Below are positions 18,518 to 25,915 of a stretch of 59,343 nucleotides of DNA, in pieces (position 1 is the first letter of the stretch; every line of letters starts with the position of its first letter). Under the pieces are notes generated by a model, which was not told where the DNA came from, searched no databases, and saw only the letters and a program-made list of their open reading frames with translations. Source of the DNA: an uncultured Alphaproteobacteria bacterium (lineage in GTDB: Bacteria; Pseudomonadota; Alphaproteobacteria; RF32; CAG-239). The stretch lies in assembly GCA_944390915.1 (NCBI GenBank), contig CALXRS010000010.1, positions 1-59,343 on the forward strand, given 5' to 3'. The position numbers and the translations under genes were made by a program.

Positions 18518-18591
18518 TTCAGACTTCCAGAATTGTTAAAATTTACGTAAATCGTATTTATCGTACAGCACAAAACTTAATTTTTTAATAA

Positions 18592-18629
18592 CAAAAACGG
18601 TTTGGAAAAAGCAGGTTTTTCCAAACCGA
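18592..18629 (-). terminator. Terminator after the small CPVC membrane protein gene
   Basis: A stem of about 13 bp (CGGTTTGGAAAAA with its complement), a 4-nt loop and a five-base T-run on the minus strand follow the stop at 18671. Confidence 0.8.
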
Positions 18630-18670
18630 AAGCTCCGAATCGTCCCTTGCCGGCCGTGGTTTGAAGAAGC

Positions 18671-19207
18671 TTAAAATTCGTACAATTCCGCAGCCTTGTT
18701 GCACAGCGGATAAAAATAAAAATAGGTACTGAGCAACGCCAAAGCCAACACCGGCACCGCCACTTTTTCAAACGGAAAATGGGCGTGCCCGCCGTTTTTC
18801 TTTTTCATCCACTGGTAGAACCGGTTGGCAAGCATCAGCACCGCCGCGCCCGCCAAAACGCTGAACAAAAACGGATCGAGGAAAAGGAAATAAAGCAGCG
18901 GTTCGGGGCTGTATTCCAGTTTGCCGACATACATAAAGCCGATCATGCCGACGCTCAGTGCCATCAACAGAAAATCACGCCCCGCAAAACGCCAGTTCTT
19001 TTTATCGAACCAGACAATCAGCCAGTAGCCGAGCAACGCGAGCAGCGCCCCCGCCCACACGCCGACCACGCTGTCGTCCACACCGAGCCGGCGCGCAATC
19101 TCCAGCGACGCGGCCACCGCCACTGTGCACACCGGACAGGCCGGGTTGGCCGCGGCCGGAAGCGCATAAACAAACAAAGCCAAAACAATCAGCACCGATA
19201 TCGTCAT
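18671..19207 (-). CDS. Integral membrane protein with N-terminal CPVC motif, unknown
   Basis: The 178-residue product has an N-terminal hydrophobic stretch ending PAAANPACPVC, which could be a signal peptide or first membrane segment. Three or four further membrane spans follow, among them VVGVWAGALLALLGYWLIV, FLLMALSVGMIGFMYVG and VLALALLSTYFYFY. A CPVC pair just outside the membrane and a final Cys near the C-terminus hint at redox or metal chemistry, but no family is recognised. ATG 19207 is chosen because AGAGG lies upstream. The longer frame to 19312 begins with non-hydrophobic sequence and no ribosome site. It is transcribed alone and ends in a strong terminator. Confidence 0.7.
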   Translation of the reverse strand: MTISVLIVLALFVYALPAAANPACPVCTVAVAASLEIARRLGVDDSVVGVWAGALLALLGYWLIVWFDKKNWRFAGRDFLLMALSVGMIGFMYVGKLEYSPEPLLYFLFLDPFLFSVLAGAAVLMLANRFYQWMKKKNGGHAHFPFEKVAVPVLALALLSTYFYFYPLCNKAAELYEF

Positions 19208-19360
19208 TTTATCCTCTTTTATGTTTGGTTTTTTCTTTCTGCTTATAATATAATTGCCAAACTTGCAAATATTATTTTCACGATTTTGTTGAATGGCGCG
19301 TCTCAAGAGCATCCGCCCCTATCCGCCCGCAAATATTTTTGTCCTTTGCGACAAAAAGTG

Positions 19361-19389
19361 TTGCATTTTTTGTCAAACAAGTTTATGCT
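19361..19389 (+). promoter_or_regulatory. Sigma-70 promoter that fixes the start of the downstream gene
   Basis: TTGCAT (19361-19366), exactly 17 bp, then TATGCT (19384-19389). Transcription would begin near 19396, after the first in-frame ATG (19385), so the gene must start at the later ATG at 19439. Confidence 0.6.
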
Positions 19390-19438
19390 GTATCCGTTAA
19401 ACGAATTAATTTATAAATTTTTAAGCCTTCAAATAATT

Positions 19439-20428
19439 ATGAAAACAGATTATCAATCCGAAAGGAGACAAATTTTTTCTCCTCAGCAACAAGAAAAAAT
19501 CTTACTCGGCATCATTAACCTGGAATGCGCCAGACAGCTCATTCCCATGGTACAGAGCGGTTATCGGCTAACCCCGATCGTTCTCGAAACACTCAAATGG
19601 AGCGGACAAAAAGATCTTATCTTTGCCCTGATGAATGTCAAATTCGATTTCGACGGTGACAGCAGGTGGTTGTTTTCTTTCCTCTGCGATCTGTTCGGCG
19701 AAAAAAATACCGCCGCCATGGTGGTGCAAAAAAGCCAAAAGGACAACTGCCAAAGCTGCTGGAAAACAATGTACAGCTTGCTCTCGACCGAACAACTGGA
19801 AGAAAACGAACAATGGGAAGAACTCGCCAAAAAAGGAAAATGGGAAATTCTTGCCCGACACAAACGTTTTGACGACATTATCTGCAACCCCAGCAACCGC
19901 TATTCTTCCGATGCCGCAAAGATTCTGACGGAAAACAACCAGTTGCCAAGGATCATTGAACTGAAAAAGTTTCAATGGCTCACACAGATTTCCGGTGGGG
20001 AAGAAATTCTCTGGCGGCACAAACAGTACGCCGTCCTTTTCACCCATCGCGATTCTTTGCGTCGCTGGTCGGAAGCCGATGTCATTTGCAAGCTCTGTTC
20101 CATACCCGAGGGACAAAACTTCCTCTACCGCATCAAAGAGTATCAGATTTTGGTGGGCGCCGGCTGTTTTGCCCCGTTTTGGCAAAACGAAAACTGGAAT
20201 ACGCTGGCTTGTCTGGAATGCTATCGGGCTATCGACTGGAACCGTTGGCTGCAAAAAGAAAAAAACAGCGACTTTGAAACGCGAAAAATTTACCGTTTTG
20301 CAGTCAAAGCCAAACAATGGCAGTTTTTGGCCGATCACCGGCAATATCGGCTGCTGTTGAAAAAGGGGCGACTGTTTTATTGCTGCAAACAATTGTTTGC
20401 GCGGACAACCGCCGGCAAGCGCAAATAA
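19439..20428 (+). CDS. Unrecognised protein with repeated Trp/Leu helical motifs
   Basis: The 329-residue soluble protein matches no family I know. It repeats a short motif, roughly W-x-x-L-x-x-x-x-x-Y/F-x-x-L: WEILARHKRFDDII, EILWRHKQYAVLF, NFLYRIKEYQILV and WQFLADHRQYRLLL. This suggests a helical solenoid (ankyrin- or TPR-like) scaffold for protein contacts. It is rich in Trp, Lys, Gln and Cys, and no signal peptide or membrane segment is visible. No Shine-Dalgarno site is seen before ATG 19439. That start is preferred because the promoter at 19361-19389 would begin the message after the earlier ATG at 19385. It has its own promoter and a terminator at 20505-20537. Confidence 0.65.
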   Translation: MKTDYQSERRQIFSPQQQEKILLGIINLECARQLIPMVQSGYRLTPIVLETLKWSGQKDLIFALMNVKFDFDGDSRWLFSFLCDLFGEKNTAAMVVQKSQKDNCQSCWKTMYSLLSTEQLEENEQWEELAKKGKWEILARHKRFDDIICNPSNRYSSDAAKILTENNQLPRIIELKKFQWLTQISGGEEILWRHKQYAVLFTHRDSLRRWSEADVICKLCSIPEGQNFLYRIKEYQILVGAGCFAPFWQNENWNTLACLECYRAIDWNRWLQKEKNSDFETRKIYRFAVKAKQWQFLADHRQYRLLLKKGRLFYCCKQLFARTTAGKRK

Positions 20429-20504
20429 ATGCTGCGATTGCGGCTTCCGTCCCGTAAACCGAAACGGCAAACGTTTTTTGCACAAGCAAAACATCCGTTA
20501 CCGC

Positions 20505-20537
20505 AAAAACCGCAGGCATTACTCCTGCGGTTTTTTT
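20505..20537 (+). terminator. Rho-independent terminator
   Basis: A perfect CCGCAGG/CCTGCGG stem with a seven-base T-run on the plus strand follows the stop of the gene ending at 20428. Confidence 0.88.
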
Positions 20538-20591
20538 CGAGCCTCTTTTTATCTTACGTTTTTCAGCCGCGCGGCGTTTTCTTTGCCGCAC

Positions 20592-20649
20592 AAAAAAACT
20601 CCCCGTTGCCGCGCCTTTCATTAAAAAAGGACTGAGACAAACGGGGAGT
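20592..20649 (-). terminator. Terminator of rplL
   Basis: On the minus strand ACTCCCCGT pairs with ACGGGGAGT across a 34-nt loop and is followed by a seven-base T-run. It lies 27 bp after the rplL stop. No rpoB follows, so this ends the ribosomal-protein transcript. Confidence 0.75.
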
Positions 20650-20675
20650 CGGAACTTGTAAAGTCTGAGAGAAAA

Positions 20676-21044
20676 TTACTTCAGCTCAACTTTAGCACCG
20701 GCAGCTTCCAGCTTCTTCTTGATTTCTTCGGCTTCAGCTTTCGGAGCATTTTCCTTAACCGTCTTCGGAGCGCCGTCAACCAGGTCTTTGGCTTCTTTCA
20801 GACCGAGCTGAGTGATAGCTCTGATTTCTTTAATGACGTTAATCTTGTTGTCGCCGGCAGCAACCAGAACAACTTCAAATTCGTCTTTTTCTTCTTCGGC
20901 AGGAGCAGCAGCGCCACCGGCAGCAACGGCAACGGCAGCAGCGGCGGAAACGCCCCATTTTTCTTCCAACATTTTGGACAGATCAGCGGCTTCCATAACG
21001 GTCAGGGCTGACAATTCATCAACTAATTTGGCTAAATCGGCCAT
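20676..21044 (-). CDS. rplL: Ribosomal protein L7/L12
   Basis: Stalk protein that recruits translation factors to the ribosome. The 122 residues show the N-terminal dimer helices, the Ala/Gly-rich hinge ([16 protein letters not shown]) and the C-terminal domain with [27 protein letters not shown] precedes the ATG. It follows rplJ by 63 bp. The usual next gene rpoB is absent and a terminator follows instead. Confidence 0.97.
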   Translation of the reverse strand: MADLAKLVDELSALTVMEAADLSKMLEEKWGVSAAAAVAVAAGGAAAPAEEEKDEFEVVLVAAGDNKINVIKEIRAITQLGLKEAKDLVDGAPKTVKENAPKAEAEEIKKKLEAAGAKVELK

Positions 21045-21107
21045 TTTTTTTCTCCATAAATAAAATTAAATTCTGTAATGTTAAAAACCACAAATATCCG
21101 GCAGCTC

Positions 21108-21593
21108 TTAAGCGGCCATGTCTTTTTCCGAATATGCCTTGGTAACCCGGGCGAGCTGTGCGGCCGGAGCCTGCAGCAGGCCGATAATCTTGGCGCGCAG
21201 TTCTTCCACCGAAGGAATGCTTGCCAGGCGTTTGATGTCGTCAACGGACAAAATACCCGTGCCCATCGCGCCGCCGATAATCACCAGCTTTTCGTTACCT
21301 TTTGCAAATTCAACACAAGCTTTGCAGGCAGAAACCGGATCGTTCGCAAAAGCGATTGCGGTCGGGCCGGTAAACTGTTCCGCCAAATCGGCAAATCTTG
21401 TATCTTTCAGAGCCAGACGAGTGATGCGGTTTTTGGTTACTTTGAACCCTGCTCCGGCTTTGCGGATGTTGTTTCTCAATTCGGAAACCTCGGCCACGGT
21501 CAACCCTTTGTAGTGGGAAACAACCACGACTTCGGACTCTTCAAACAACTGCTTGAGTTCTGCGAGCAACTGTGCTTTTTCGTCACGATTCAC
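21108..21593 (-). CDS. rplJ: Ribosomal protein L10
   Basis: Anchors L7/L12 dimers to 23S rRNA and in many bacteria represses its own operon by binding the leader. The 161-residue protein starts with GTG at 21593 (VNRDEKAQLLAELKQLFEE). A GGAG site lies 8 bp before this GTG, whereas the longer frame adds residues absent from L10 proteins and covered by leader hairpins. FKVTKNRITRLAL and the C-terminal stalk-binding helix are typical. Confidence 0.95.
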   Translation of the reverse strand: MNRDEKAQLLAELKQLFEESEVVVVSHYKGLTVAEVSELRNNIRKAGAGFKVTKNRITRLALKDTRFADLAEQFTGPTAIAFANDPVSACKACVEFAKGNEKLVIIGGAMGTGILSVDDIKRLASIPSVEELRAKIIGLLQAPAAQLARVTKAYSEKDMAA

Positions 21594-22031
21594 TTTTCTA
21601 TCTCCAAATATAACGCCTTCAAACTTCAAAGGCGTTGCCTTTACAATTACAGCCCCTGCGGAAAAATCCGCAAAAGCCTTGGTTTTATCTGTCCGGGAGA
21701 AAAAAACGATTATAAAAAATCCTGCTTACTCCGTCTGCGCAGGAAATTAAGGTTCGGGCAACACGAAAAACAAACTTGCCCTGACAAACCGCCTGCGGTC
21801 TTGGACAGAAAGAACAAAGCTTGCGCTCTGCTCTCTTGCCGGCATACATAAACTTTTATCCGGCAAATGTCAAGCAAAATCTGCAGGCTTTTGCCGACAG
21901 GGCATTTTTTTGCCCGCCGCGTCCGATGGTTTTCGGCCATACAAAAACGCCCGCTTGCCTGGCAAACGGACGTTTTTCTTATTTTTTCGGCAGGCGCGCG
22001 CCGGTTGCCCGGACAGCGACACCGTCAAAAA
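21594..22031 (-). promoter_or_regulatory. 438-bp rplA-rplJ intergenic leader with competing hairpins
   Basis: No gene is supported here. On the minus strand an 8-bp stem AACGCCTT/AAGGCGTT (21612-21636) overlaps a 6-bp stem AAAGGC/GCCTTT (21628-21642), so only one can form at a time, just upstream of the rplJ ribosome site. A further hairpin with a T-run lies at 21713-21744, and a terminator-like hairpin at 21943-21977. This fits an autoregulated L10 leader, though the specific mechanism is inferred. Confidence 0.55.
21943..21977 (-). terminator. Intercistronic hairpin with T-run after rplA
   Basis: An imperfect stem of about 16 bp centred on TTGCC/GGCAA ends in a five-base T-run on the minus strand, 55 bp after the rplA stop. 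It may terminate or attenuate transcription between rplKA and rplJL. Confidence 0.6.
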
Positions 22032-22715
22032 TTACAGATTGGCAAGGTCGACATGCACGCCGGCACCCATGGTCGAGCTTATCGAAATCTTCTTCAGATA
22101 AGTTCCTTTGGCACCCGACGGCTTGGCTTTGATAACCGCGTCAATCAGAGCTTTGGCGTTTTCATAAATCGCCTCTTCGCTGAAGCTGACTTTGCCCACA
22201 CCGGCGTGAACAATACCGGTTTTTTCGGCGCGATACTGCACTTCGCCGGCCTTGGCTTTTTTAACCGCTCCGGCAACATCGGTCGTTACCGTACCGAGTT
22301 TCGGGTTCGGCATCAGGCCTTTCGGACCGAGCACGCGGGCAACGCGGCCGGCCAACCCCATCATATCCGGGGTGGCAATGCAACGGTCAAATTCAATCTT
22401 GCCGGCCAAAATCGAGTCGATCAGATTTTCGGCTCCGACAATATCGGCGCCGGCGGCTTTGGCCTCGTCGGCTTTTTCGCCCTGAGCCAACACGGCCACG
22501 CGGACGGTTTTGCCCGTGCCGTTCGGCAGCGAGCAGACGCCTCGAACCATCTGGTCGGCATATTTCGGATCGACACCGAGGTTAATCGCCACATCGACGG
22601 TTTCGTCAAATTTGGCGTTGGCATTTTCTTTTACCAGTTTAACAGCCTCTTTCAGCGGGTAAAGCTTAGACTTGTCAATGGTTTTGTATGCGTTTTGAAT
22701 TCTTTTTCCAGCCAT
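22032..22715 (-). CDS. rplA: Ribosomal protein L1
   Basis: Forms the mobile L1 stalk at the ribosomal E site and can repress rplK-rplA translation. The 227 residues contain the L1 features [41 protein letters not shown] and [12 protein letters not shown]. Length is typical. It starts five bases after the rplK stop. Confidence 0.97.
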   Translation of the reverse strand: MAGKRIQNAYKTIDKSKLYPLKEAVKLVKENANAKFDETVDVAINLGVDPKYADQMVRGVCSLPNGTGKTVRVAVLAQGEKADEAKAAGADIVGAENLIDSILAGKIEFDRCIATPDMMGLAGRVARVLGPKGLMPNPKLGTVTTDVAGAVKKAKAGEVQYRAEKTGIVHAGVGKVSFSEEAIYENAKALIDAVIKAKPSGAKGTYLKKISISSTMGAGVHVDLANL

Positions 22716-22719
22716 TGTC

Positions 22720-23160
22720 TTACTCCGTAACTTTCACGCCCATGGAAAGAGCCTGACCTTTAACCATATTCATCGCGGCCTCAACGGTTGCGCAGTTCAG
22801 ATCCGGCATTTTGGCTTCGGCAATTTCCTTTACCTGAGCCATCGTAATCTGTCCGGCAAAAGTTTTGCCCGGTTCCTTGGAAGCCGACTTAATCTTTGCG
22901 GCCTGCTTGATGTAGAAAGAAACCGGCGGCAGCTTGGTGATGAAAGTAAAAGACTTGTCTTCGTAAGCCGTAATCACCACCGGCACCGGGATACCCGGTT
23001 CCATCTTCTGGGTAGCGGCGTTGAAAGCCTTGCAGAATTCCATAATATTCAAGCCTTTCTGACCCAAAGCCGGGCCGACCGGAGGAGACGGGTTCGCCTT
23101 TCCGGCAGGGATTTGCAGCTTGATCAACCCTAAAATTTTCTTTTTAGATTTTACAGCCAT
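22720..23160 (-). CDS. rplK: Ribosomal protein L11
   Basis: Part of the GTPase-associated centre and the substrate of PrmA, which is also encoded in this window (46522-47400). The 146 residues include [28 protein letters not shown] and the C-terminal rRNA-binding helices. Start ATG 23160 has AGAGG seven bases upstream. The ATG two codons earlier is too close to that site, and longer forms have no homology. nusG and secE, normally just upstream, are 33 kb away. Confidence 0.97.
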   Translation of the reverse strand: MAVKSKKKILGLIKLQIPAGKANPSPPVGPALGQKGLNIMEFCKAFNAATQKMEPGIPVPVVITAYEDKSFTFITKLPPVSFYIKQAAKIKSASKEPGKTFAGQITMAQVKEIAEAKMPDLNCATVEAAMNMVKGQALSMGVKVTE

Positions 23161-23269
23161 TTCCATACCTCTTTTAGCGGTTTGTGGTAAGATTATGGCA
23201 AATCTCCCACAACAGTTATTACACAACAAAAACCTTTTGCGAAAAAATTTCTTTTGAAAAGGTTATCCT

Positions 23270-23297
23270 TATATATCACAAACGATTCAATTTGCAA
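23270..23297 (-). promoter_or_regulatory. Promoter of the rplK-rplA-rplJ-rplL operon
   Basis: On the minus strand TTGCAA (23292-23297), 16 bp, TATATA (23270-23275). It lies about 110 bp before rplK. Having its own promoter is consistent with separation from secE-nusG. Confidence 0.6.
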
Positions 23298-23410
23298 GCG
23301 TTTTTTATCTGCCGCACAAAGAGGTGCAACCATATTTTTTTCAACCTTTTTGCCCTCAAATTCACTCAACCGAAAAACCTCTTTTCAACAGACCATGATT
23401 CGCCTCCTCC

Positions 23411-23448
23411 AAAAAAACTCCGAATCACTATGGATTCGGAGTTTTTTT
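23411..23448 (-). terminator. Terminator of the 330-residue unknown gene
   Basis: An AACTCCGAATC/GATTCGGAGTT stem with a 5-nt loop is flanked by T-runs on both strands and follows the stop at 23474. Confidence 0.85.
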
Positions 23449-23473
23449 ACAATAGACACGCCCCGGCATTGCT

Positions 23474-24466
23474 TCACGAACAATATTTTTCTTCCAGTTC
23501 GGCTACCCGGCGCTCAAAGACAAGGAGTTCGCTTTTCTTTTTGGAGGCAAGCCCCAGACGATCGTAGAGCTTTTTAATCTGAGCATAGACTACGACCGTC
23601 ATACCATAGCGGCGGATGTTGTCATAGGCGCGCATGTAGATATCGCAGATTTCCCGGCTGACCCAGTCGCCTTTGAAAGATACCATAATCAGCACGACAT
23701 TTGGCACCTGTTTGCACAAAACATCGGCTATGCAGCGAAAGCAAAGCTGTTTAACGACCATCGGATTTTCAAGCTCAAAGGCCATGCTGCCGTCAATGGC
23801 AAAAAAGCCGTCTATCAGCAACCCTTGTTTGCGGGCAATCTTTTCATCGTCCGAAAAATCCGTAGACAGGGCACGGGGCAGCAAGTCTTCCGGGAAACGA
23901 CGATTTTTTGCCGGCAAAACAAGATTTTTGCAATCTTCCTGTTTGTTCAGCAAATGATTGATAATCTGCAGCTGAAAGAGCTTGTCTTCTTCCTTTCTGC
24001 GAATTTCCGCCGTATGCTCGCCGATTTTGCGGCACAAACCGTCATAATCCAGCTCCGCGACATACGCCACGGCATACTTAAAAAAGTTTTTTCTTTCCGC
24101 AACATATTGCGTCGCATAAGTTTTTATCTGCTCCAACATCCGGCTCGGCCGATGGCCTTCTTCTTCCAGTCGTCGCAAACGGCGGTTAACAAGGGTAACG
24201 GCATGTTCCGGCGAAAGTTTCTTAGCCTCCAGTCGGCGAAAAAGTTCATACGCATATGTTTCCGGATCGATGCGCCAATCCTGAACGGCGCACACCATTT
24301 TGCGGTACCAGCGGTCATAGAGATTTTTTTCCAGTTCTGCAAATTTTGCCAAATCGGGCAAGATTTCATCCGGCTCAAAACCCGCTTCCAAAAAACGAAC
24401 GGCTGCCGCGCGGCAGGCTGCGGGGAGAATCTTAAACTTCAATCCCGCTTCTTTGGATATTTTCAT
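23474..24466 (-). CDS. Unrecognised 330-residue helical protein
   Basis: I do not recognise this protein. It is a charged, mostly helical soluble protein with no signal peptide. Two parts can be seen: an N-terminal helical region rich in Arg and Glu (LYDRWYRKMV, AYELFRRLEAKKL, LVNRRLRRLEEE), and a C-terminal region with alternating hydrophobic strands (VLIMVSFKGDW, YGMTVVVYAQIKKLYDRLGL) that could be a small alpha/beta domain. No nucleotide-binding or catalytic motif is evident. No Shine-Dalgarno site precedes ATG 24466, but a good sigma-70 promoter does. It is monocistronic with its own terminator. Like its two upstream neighbours it appears lineage-specific. Confidence 0.6.
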   Translation of the reverse strand: MKISKEAGLKFKILPAACRAAAVRFLEAGFEPDEILPDLAKFAELEKNLYDRWYRKMVCAVQDWRIDPETYAYELFRRLEAKKLSPEHAVTLVNRRLRRLEEEGHRPSRMLEQIKTYATQYVAERKNFFKYAVAYVAELDYDGLCRKIGEHTAEIRRKEEDKLFQLQIINHLLNKQEDCKNLVLPAKNRRFPEDLLPRALSTDFSDDEKIARKQGLLIDGFFAIDGSMAFELENPMVVKQLCFRCIADVLCKQVPNVVLIMVSFKGDWVSREICDIYMRAYDNIRRYGMTVVVYAQIKKLYDRLGLASKKKSELLVFERRVAELEEKYCS

Positions 24467-24507
24467 AAATTATAAAAATTAGATTAATAATCGATAACAA
24501 ACGTTTT

Positions 24508-24536
24508 ATTGTGCCACGATTATCTTTTGCTGTCAA
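24508..24536 (-). promoter_or_regulatory. Promoter of the 330-residue unknown gene
   Basis: Perfect TTGACA (24531-24536 on the minus strand), 17-bp spacer, CACAAT (24508-24513), about 40 bp before the ATG. Confidence 0.55.
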
Positions 24537-24590
24537 TAAGCGGACGATCTTTTGCCAAACGGCCGGACATCGTTTTGCTCGTTCGCAAAC

Positions 24591-24628
24591 AAAAAAACGT
24601 CTCCTTTTCCAAGGAGACGTTTTTTTTA
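24591..24628. terminator. Strong bidirectional terminator
   Basis: A perfect 10-bp stem ACGTCTCCTT/AAGGAGACGT has T-runs of seven or more on both strands. It ends the minus-strand operon whose last stop is at 24637. Confidence 0.9.
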
Positions 24629-24636
24629 AGTTAAGT

Positions 24637-25401
24637 TTAACAGGTATGATCCGTCGGAATGCCGTAGGCTCCGAGCAGGGCTTCGAAATAGAAGATTCGT
24701 CTTGCCTTGCGGCCGCATTCGCGTGAGCGAATGTCCCTGTCCGACAAACCTTCGGCCCATTCCAGCCGGCGGTACTCCTGTTCCAGATGACGCTGGATTT
24801 TCGGGGCAACGATTTTCATCAGCTCTTTAAATCTTTCGAGCGGATAAAAACGTCCGTCACGAATGTCAAGCATCAGACGAACGGCGTCGAGCGGAGCGAA
24901 TTCCGCATCCCACAGATTGACCCACAGAGACCAGGAAACATCGCCTTTTTCTTCTTTTTCCCTCAGGAAATTGTAACAAAAATCGTTCAACTCCTTGTCG
25001 GGATAACGAAGACCCTCTATCAACAGAAGGTTGATGATTGCGGCCACCGCCTGGTTGGTAGAGTTGTAGTTGCTCCTCACATAGCGAACGAAATCTTCCT
25101 TTTCGTCATCGGCAAGCTTCGTTTTGGCAAGGTCGCGCTCCACGACATACTGTTCCCGACGGGCGGCGATGCTTTCCCACAAGGATTTAATCCTCTTGCG
25201 ATAAGCTTCCACTTCTGCCTGATCTTTCGGCAGCTCGCTCAAAAACAGGTTTTCTTCGGCAAATTCCTGTTCTGCTTCGGCCTGATCGTTAGCGGCGGCA
25301 GCTTTGCGCTTGGCATCTCGGCGGGCGGCTTCTTCGGGGTTTCTTCTGCGCCATTCGGCACGGAGGATTTTCTTTTCCTCCTCTGAAAAATTTTTTTTCA
25401 T
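24637..25401 (-). CDS. Unrecognised 254-residue charged protein
   Basis: No family is recognised. The N-terminal 90 residues are highly charged and Ala/Glu-rich (EEEKKILRAEWRRRNPEEAARR), likely one long helix. The middle (NQAVAAIINLLLIEG, ELNDFCYNFLREKEEKG, WSLWVNLWDAEFAPLDAVRLML) suggests a helical bundle. There is no signal peptide or membrane span. The start ATG 25401 is preceded only by A-rich sequence without a Shine-Dalgarno site. It follows the 92-residue gene by 20 bp, so both share the promoter at 25747-25775. Its shape resembles the next gene downstream in being helical and Arg/Glu-rich. Confidence 0.6.
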   Translation of the reverse strand: MKKNFSEEEKKILRAEWRRRNPEEAARRDAKRKAAAANDQAEAEQEFAEENLFLSELPKDQAEVEAYRKRIKSLWESIAARREQYVVERDLAKTKLADDEKEDFVRYVRSNYNSTNQAVAAIINLLLIEGLRYPDKELNDFCYNFLREKEEKGDVSWSLWVNLWDAEFAPLDAVRLMLDIRDGRFYPLERFKELMKIVAPKIQRHLEQEYRRLEWAEGLSDRDIRSRECGRKARRIFYFEALLGAYGIPTDHTC

Positions 25402-25421
25402 TTTGTTTTTTTGTTTTTTTC

Positions 25422-25700
25422 TTACAGACTTAAACGGTTAACTTTGGCGAACTCGCGCACTCTACGCATAACGTCTTGATTTTTGGAAGCGGCTACGAAG
25501 ACATTATTGACAAATGCCTGATAGGCGCTTCTGGTTACCGAATTTACCCGCGGTCTGCGCTGGGCAAGAATGGTTACGACATCACGCTGCACTTCTACCT
25601 TACGATAGCGACCGCTGCGGATTTCTTCGGTTACATTGTTAATCAAGAGTACGAGGATCTCATCGTCAGCCATTTCAAGCTGGTTTTTTAATTTTTCCAT
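25422..25700 (-). CDS. Unrecognised 92-residue protein
   Basis: The protein MEKLKNQLEMADDEI... is helical with several basic stretches (EEIRSGRYRKVEVQRD, LAQRRPRVNSVTR). It could bind nucleic acid, but that is a guess from charge alone. Start ATG 25700 is chosen because the longer frame begins in a poly-T/poly-A tract upstream of the promoter. No Shine-Dalgarno site is visible. It is the first gene of a two-gene operon. Confidence 0.55.
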   Translation of the reverse strand: MEKLKNQLEMADDEILVLLINNVTEEIRSGRYRKVEVQRDVVTILAQRRPRVNSVTRSAYQAFVNNVFVAASKNQDVMRRVREFAKVNRLSL

Positions 25701-25746
25701 TTTGATTTTGTTATTAATTATATTATTAAAAATTACCTGTTCTTTT

Positions 25747-25775
25747 AATATAGACAAAAAAAATGCTTTTGGCAA
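25747..25775 (-). promoter_or_regulatory. Promoter of the two-gene unknown operon
   Basis: On the minus strand TTGCCA (25770-25775), 17 bp including an eight-base T tract, then TATATT (25747-25752). The predicted start of transcription is about 40 bp before ATG 25700. Confidence 0.6.
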
Positions 25776-25793
25776 GCAAAAAAACAAAAAAAC

Positions 25794-25828
25794 AAAAAAA
25801 GACCCCGGGAACGTCATGTTCCGGGGTC
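25794..25828 (-). terminator. Terminator-like hairpin upstream of the unknown operon
   Basis: A stem of about 12 bp (GACCCCGGAAC with its complement at 25801-25828) is followed by a seven-base T-run on the minus strand. It lies about 90 bp beyond the stop of the large lipoprotein gene and just upstream of the next promoter, insulating the two. Confidence 0.85.
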
Positions 25829-25915
25829 TAATCTGTAAATGTCCGTAGAGAGCTGCGAAGCTGTTTTCCGTCTCTTTTTCCCTTGAAATAAAAAGCTCTT
25901 AAATTTTCAAAAAGC

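Larger units (their letters stand above)
23161..23473. other. 313-bp intergenic region with rplK promoter and a terminator
   Basis: Contains the rplK operon promoter (23270-23297) with a leader of about 100 nt and the terminator of the upstream unrecognised gene (23411-23448). No coding frame with a credible start is seen. Confidence 0.6.

Noticed and set aside
21710..21940. 76-residue frame between rplA and rplJ
   Set aside because: The composition is random-like and it overlaps the leader hairpins. No ribosome site.
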